A DNA stretch of 10,022 nt from Desulfuromusa sp. (GTDB lineage: Bacteria; Desulfobacterota; Desulfuromonadia; Desulfuromonadales; Geopsychrobacteraceae), in assembly GCA_021157505.1 (NCBI GenBank), contig JAGGWI010000287.1:1-10022 (forward strand). Direction: 5' to 3'. The position numbers and the translations under genes are program-made. Of this stretch, positions 6,671 to 10,022 are shown piece by piece. The notes beneath the pieces were generated by a model. That model had not been told where the DNA came from, searched no databases, and saw only the letters and a program-made list of their open reading frames with translations. Positions within the stretch are counted from its first letter, which is position 1. Each line of letters opens with the position of its first letter.

Positions 6671-8011
6671 GTGAATAAATTGAAAGTGAGTCTGGTCAGC
6701 CTTGGCTGTCCGAAAAATCTGGTCGATTCTGAGGTGATGCTAGGTCATTTACCGTTGGATCGTTATGAAATTATTCTTGATGAAAGTCAGGCTGATATCA
6801 TCATTGTCAACACCTGTGCATTTATCAATGATGCCAAGGAGGAATCGGTCGATACAATTCTGGAGGTGGCCGATTATAAAGAGAACGGCAACTGTAAATT
6901 GCTGGTCGTTGCCGGTTGTCTGCCGCAACGTTATCAGGATGTTTTAAAAGAGCAATTACCGGAGGTTGATCTTTTTCTCGGCACCGCTGAAGGGCCACAA
7001 ATTGTTGAGTTAATTGAACAGCAACTCCAAAATCATACTCCGTTCCAGAAGATTGGTGTCCCTGATTATCTCTATGATCACGAAACTCCCCGGGTCAATT
7101 CATCCCCGACCTACAGTAGTTATGTCAAAATAGCCGAAGGGTGTTCCAACCATTGTTCCTACTGTATCATTCCACAACTACGGGGAAGATTGCGTTCACG
7201 GAGTATGGCTTCGGTTGTACAGGAAGTGCAGCATCTAGCCTCACAAGGTGTGACCGAGATTGTTCTGATCGCTCAGGATATTACCGACTATGGGGTAGAT
7301 CGGAGTGACGGTGCAACCCTGGAAAAGTTACTGAAAGAACTGGTTACCGTTGAAAAAATCGTCTGGATTCGCCTTCTTTATGCTTATCCCGAAGGAATTT
7401 CCAGTGAATTGATTGAGCTGATTGCAACGGAAGAGAAAATTTGTGATTATCTGGATTTGCCGCTGCAACATATTGATGATCATATTCTGACGCAGATGAA
7501 TCGCCACCTTGATGAGGGGCAAACCCGTGAATTGGTGCAACGATTGCGCGATAGAATTCCCAATTTAACCCTGCGCACCTCTTTCATTGTCGGCTTTCCC
7601 GGCGAAACCCGTGAACAGTTTGACAAACTCCTTAAATTTGTTGAAGAGGGTCACTTTGAGCGTGTTGGCGTTTTTCGTTATTCCCGTGAAGAGGGGACTG
7701 TTGCCGCAAAACTGCCAGAACAGGTGCCGGCCCGGACAAAAACAAGTCGGTTGAACAAGCTGATGAAAGCTCAGGCACGGGTCTCTTTCCAAAAAAATCG
7801 TTCTCTGGTTGGTTGCACCGAACTGGTTCTGGTTGAAGGGTACAGTGAAGAGACCGATCTATTGCTGAAAGGGCGCAGTGCCCGGCAGGCTCCCGATATC
7901 GATGGGCAGTATTTGATTACCTCCGGAGTGGCCGATGTCGGTGAATATGTTCAGCTGAAAATTACCGATTCCTCCGAATACGATCTGATCGGTGAGATGG
8001 TTGAGGATTAA
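6671..8011 (+). CDS. rimO: Ribosomal protein S12 methylthiotransferase RimO
   Basis: RimO is a radical-SAM enzyme that adds a methylthio group to the conserved Asp of ribosomal protein S12 (Asp89 in E. coli), using two iron-sulfur clusters. The 446 residues have the normal three parts. The N-terminal UPF0004 domain carries cluster cysteines C13 (SLGCPKNLVDSE), C49 (NTCAF) and C83 (AGCLPQR). The radical-SAM core carries C158, C162 and C165 in the CxxxCxxC motif. A C-terminal TRAM domain covers about 375-446. The SLGCPKN motif, in place of SMGCQMN, separates RimO from the tRNA enzyme MiaB. The start is GTG, with a weak AGG (6661-6663) seven bases upstream. No alternative start keeps the first cysteine, so GTG is well supported. 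It sits directly after yajQ. Confidence 0.97.
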   Translation: MNKLKVSLVSLGCPKNLVDSEVMLGHLPLDRYEIILDESQADIIIVNTCAFINDAKEESVDTILEVADYKENGNCKLLVVAGCLPQRYQDVLKEQLPEVDLFLGTAEGPQIVELIEQQLQNHTPFQKIGVPDYLYDHETPRVNSSPTYSSYVKIAEGCSNHCSYCIIPQLRGRLRSRSMASVVQEVQHLASQGVTEIVLIAQDITDYGVDRSDGATLEKLLKELVTVEKIVWIRLLYAYPEGISSELIELIATEEKICDYLDLPLQHIDDHILTQMNRHLDEGQTRELVQRLRDRIPNLTLRTSFIVGFPGETREQFDKLLKFVEEGHFERVGVFRYSREEGTVAAKLPEQVPARTKTSRLNKLMKAQARVSFQKNRSLVGCTELVLVEGYSEETDLLLKGRSARQAPDIDGQYLITSGVADVGEYVQLKITDSSEYDLIGEMVED

Positions 8012-8077
8012 AGTCTCCGATTTGATCATTACGGCCTTTGGCCCGAATGGCGCTAGTTAAGCAAGATTGTAGTAAAT

Positions 8078-8190
8078 TCGGGACTGTCCCCAGATTCATC
8101 GGGGGCTGTCCCAGATATTTACGGGCTATGAAACTACGGTGGTTCGCGTCGCAAAAGCCTGGGACAGCCCCCATGCGGGGACAGTCCCGA
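8078..8190. repeat. REP-like inverted repeat made of four GGGGACAGTCCC-type units
   Basis: The outer arms TCGGGACTGTCCCC (8078-8091) and GGGGACAGTCCCGA (8177-8190) are perfect 14-base complements. So are the inner arms GGGGGCTGTCCCAG (8101-8114) and CTGGGACAGCCCCC (8159-8172). The arms are separated by 9- and 4-base spacers and enclose a 44-base centre. Each unit is itself nearly palindromic (GGGAC-N-GTCCC), and neighbouring units can also pair locally at 10 of 12 positions. This is the form expected of a paired REP element mobilised by a REP-associated tyrosine transposase; no such gene is in the window. It occupies most of the 251-base gap between rimO and the next gene. TTTT follows its right edge, so it might also end the rimO transcript. 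Confidence 0.8.
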
Positions 8191-8251
8191 TTTTGCTGGT
8201 ATCTGCCCTTAAATTAGCACCATTCGCATTTGTCACATAAAAAACATGATA

Positions 8252-8258
8252 AAGGTGG
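8252..8258 (+). promoter_or_regulatory. Ribosome binding site fixing the start of the nucleotidyltransferase
   Basis: AAGGTGG lies four bases before ATG at 8263, where the family-typical MKVILPVAGKGTR begins. A longer frame from TTG at 8230 would add eleven non-conserved residues and has no comparable site. Confidence 0.6.
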
Positions 8259-8262
8259 AAAT

Positions 8263-9258
8263 ATGAAAGTTATTTTACCGGTCGCAGGAAAAGGGACACG
8301 CTTACGCCCCCATACCCATACCAAAGCTAAATCACTGGTCAATGTTGCCGGAAAAACCGTTCTTGAACATATTATTGACCGGTTGAAAATTATCAATATT
8401 GACGAATATATTTTCATTATAGACGAAAATGGCCAGCAGATTATCGATTTTATGGAGAAGAAATTTCCAGCCTTGAGCTGTAGTTACTATGTCCAGAAAG
8501 AACGTCTTGGCCCGGCACACGCGGTTGCCTTGGCGGCACCGTCAGTTCAAAGGGGCGATGACCTGCTGGTGGTATTTAACGACACCATTTTTGTGACAGA
8601 TTTGGCAGAAATCCCGAAGCTTTGCAGCAACGCTGACGGACTCATTTATTCGAAAGAGGTTGAGGATTATCAACGCTTCGGGGTCAATGTTCTCGACGGT
8701 GATTTCATCGTCGATATGGTGGAGAAACCTGAAACCCCGATTTCACGACTGGCACAGGTTGGTTTGTACTATCTGAAAGATGGTGCCGGCTTCATTGATG
8801 CTATTGAGGCAACTATTGCTGCCGGAGAGACGGTGAAGGGTGAATACTATCTCCCCTCAGTCTTCATGCGGATGATTGCTGCTGGACATAAATTCAAGGC
8901 TCCTGAAATTGATGCCTGGCTCGATTGCGGAAAACCCGAAACCCTGCTCGATACCAATCGCTTTCTCCTCAAGGGGCGGCACCATATCCATGGCGATGTC
9001 CAGGATAGCGTACTGATTGAGCCGGTTCATGTTGGCCATGGAGCTGTTATCAAAAACTCAATCATCGGGCCGAATGTCTCTGTTGCTTCCGGAAGTGTGA
9101 TTGAAAACAGTGTCATCAGCGATTCAATTATCAACACCGACAACAAAGTCAGCAACCTGATTCTTGACCATTCACTGCTGGGAGATTCCGTCAGTCTGGT
9201 TGGGTCACCCCGGCGGATGAATATCGGCGATCATTCACATATCGTCATGGATCAGTAA
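8263..9258 (+). CDS. Sugar-phosphate nucleotidyltransferase with left-handed beta-helix tail
   Basis: The 331-residue protein should join a sugar-1-phosphate to an NTP, releasing pyrophosphate, to supply activated sugar for surface glycans or a related pathway. The nucleotide-binding signature G9-KGTRLRP-16 with K23 opens the protein. N106-D107 stands at the metal-binding position, where GD is common in RmlA and GlmU. E154-K155-P156 and W219-LDCGKPE-226 are typical sugar and metal site motifs. From about residue 240 the pattern changes to hexapeptide-like repeats (for example VLIEPVHVGHGAVIKNSIIGPNVSVASGSVIENSVI), which form a short left-handed beta-helix, seen in archaeal-type thymidylyltransferases. 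An acetyltransferase role for this tail is not shown. The sugar and the NTP cannot be read from the sequence. No glycan genes are adjacent, and the gene stands alone between two repeat elements. Confidence 0.88.
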   Translation: MKVILPVAGKGTRLRPHTHTKAKSLVNVAGKTVLEHIIDRLKIINIDEYIFIIDENGQQIIDFMEKKFPALSCSYYVQKERLGPAHAVALAAPSVQRGDDLLVVFNDTIFVTDLAEIPKLCSNADGLIYSKEVEDYQRFGVNVLDGDFIVDMVEKPETPISRLAQVGLYYLKDGAGFIDAIEATIAAGETVKGEYYLPSVFMRMIAAGHKFKAPEIDAWLDCGKPETLLDTNRFLLKGRHHIHGDVQDSVLIEPVHVGHGAVIKNSIIGPNVSVASGSVIENSVISDSIINTDNKVSNLILDHSLLGDSVSLVGSPRRMNIGDHSHIVMDQ

Positions 9259-9260
9259 TT

Positions 9261-9386
9261 GATGGCGTCGCGAAAAGTCCGCCCTCCAGCGTTGCAGCAA
9301 TTTTTCATGACCTTGACATACTTGTGTATGTCTTCGCCCTTGAAAAATTACTACGCCTTGGGGGGCGAAATTTTTGCTTAGCCATC
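9261..9386. repeat. 126-base imperfect palindromic intergenic repeat (MITE- or ERIC-like)
   Basis: The element starts with GATGGC (9261-9266) and ends with its complement GCCATC (9381-9386). Its midpoint falls exactly on the four-base loop of a perfect inner hairpin, GACATAC-TTGT-GTATGTC (9315-9332). Between these the arms share further blocks, including AATTTTTCA in both when one base of shift is allowed. By my hand count roughly two-thirds of the 63 arm positions match. It begins two bases after the stop codon of the preceding gene and ends 28 bases before the next ATG, so it fills the gap. It has no coding capacity. It looks like a short non-autonomous repeat; copy number elsewhere cannot be seen from here. 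Confidence 0.8.
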
Positions 9387-9414
9387 TTGTGAATTTTTAC
9401 GAAAGTACCAAAAG

Positions 9415-10022
9415 ATGAATTATCAACAATATCTCCCATATATTATCCCACCGCTGCTTGGCGGGGTGATCGGTTATGTGACCAACTACATTGCTATCCG
9501 GATGTTGTTTCGGCCGTTGCGTGCCTGGCGTATTCTAGGAATCCGGGTGCCGTTGACTCCGGGGATCATTCCGGGTAAGCGGGGTGAGCTGGCAGTTAGA
9601 ATGGGGGAGATGGTTGGTGAGCATTTGTTGACGGCTGATGATGTTGGTCGTGCTTTTGCCAAGGATTCGATCCAGCGGGAACTGCGTTTGACGGTGACCG
9701 ATAAACTGGGCTCTTTTCTGGATCGTGAACTGGGATCTTTGGAATCTTTGGTTCCCAGTCGTTTTCGACCACGCTTTCGTGAGATAATCAGCCTCTTTCA
9801 GGCGAAAATAGTCAAATTAATCTTTGACTATCTCCAGAGTGAACAATTCGAACTGAAATTACGCGACTACCTGCAACAGCAAGCTGAGCAGCTATTGGCG
9901 CGGGATCTTTCCAGTTTTCTGACTCCAACGCAGTATCAAGCAGCGCAGAAACATTTGGATGGTAAATATAGCCAATTTTTCCAGTCACCCAGAACTGCCG
10001 GGATGGTCGGCGATTATGTTGA
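9415..10022 (+). CDS. DUF445 family membrane protein, N-terminal part
   Basis: The frame is open from ATG at 9415 to the right edge (202 full codons), so the gene is cut by the window and not broken. Residues about 7-27 form a hydrophobic segment leading into GGVIGYVTNYIAIRMLFRP (16-34), the hallmark of DUF445 proteins such as Bacillus YheB. The next block, VPLTPGIIPGKRGELAVRMGEMVGEHLLT, is also family-typical. The remainder is charged and helical with a Gln-rich stretch. Family function is not established; a membrane-anchored role is likely. Only a weak AAAAG precedes the ATG, and the palindromic repeat ends 28 bases upstream, so promoter elements, if local, must lie in or very near the repeat. 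Confidence 0.85.
   Translation, partial: MNYQQYLPYIIPPLLGGVIGYVTNYIAIRMLFRPLRAWRILGIRVPLTPGIIPGKRGELAVRMGEMVGEHLLTADDVGRAFAKDSIQRELRLTVTDKLGSFLDRELGSLESLVPSRFRPRFREIISLFQAKIVKLIFDYLQSEQFELKLRDYLQQQAEQLLARDLSSFLTPTQYQAAQKHLDGKYSQFFQSPRTAGMVGDYV

Noticed and set aside
7962..8174. 70-codon minus-strand frame in the rimO downstream gap
   Set aside because: It consists mainly of the inverted-repeat element and the rimO tail; there is no plausible ribosome site or family resemblance.
8078..8190. CRISPR array
   Set aside because: There are four short palindromic units in alternating orientation with unequal spacers and no direct-repeat/spacer periodicity; no cas genes are nearby.

Overview
The window looks like chromosomal DNA from a Gram-negative bacterium. 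LolA (outer-membrane lipoprotein transport), RimO, YajQ and a compact mcp-cheW-cheY-cheA cluster together suggest a deltaproteobacterium-type organism, probably of the Desulfuromonas/Geobacter/Pelobacter group. That placement is inferred from gene content, moderate GC and the style of the intergenic repeats; no database was searched. Every gene I can support lies on the + strand, and there are no tRNA, rRNA, CRISPR or insertion-sequence genes.

Positions 30-3973 hold a chemosensory operon: a methyl-accepting chemoreceptor with almost no periplasmic part, CheW, a single-domain CheY that starts at TTG, and the histidine kinase CheA. The genes overlap or nearly touch, so they are probably co-transcribed and partly coupled in translation. 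Receptor, adaptor, kinase and response regulator are all present; the methylation enzymes CheR and CheB are not in the window. A double-hairpin C-rich/G-rich palindromic repeat follows cheA.

Positions 4160-6040 hold two apparently independent genes. The first is a cation diffusion facilitator resembling the mitochondrial ZnT9 (SLC30A9) branch rather than the YiiP/ZitB branch. The second is a LolA-type periplasmic lipoprotein carrier. A possible terminator hairpin follows lolA.

Positions 6177-8011 carry yajQ and rimO, eight bases apart: a small nucleotide-binding protein and the radical-SAM methylthiotransferase of ribosomal protein S12. A 113-base inverted-repeat element built from four copies of a GGGGACAGTCCC-like 12-mer comes next. 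It is followed by a sugar-phosphate nucleotidyltransferase with a left-handed beta-helix tail (8263-9258), then a 126-base imperfect palindrome that begins two bases after its stop codon, and finally the start of a DUF445 membrane-protein gene that runs off the right edge.

The protein-coding content is ordinary housekeeping and signalling. The less ordinary material is three unrelated palindromic repeat families in three separate intergenic gaps, the ZnT9-like transporter, and matched Arg-to-His changes at conserved interface positions of the chemoreceptor and its CheW. I found no convincing new multi-gene system.
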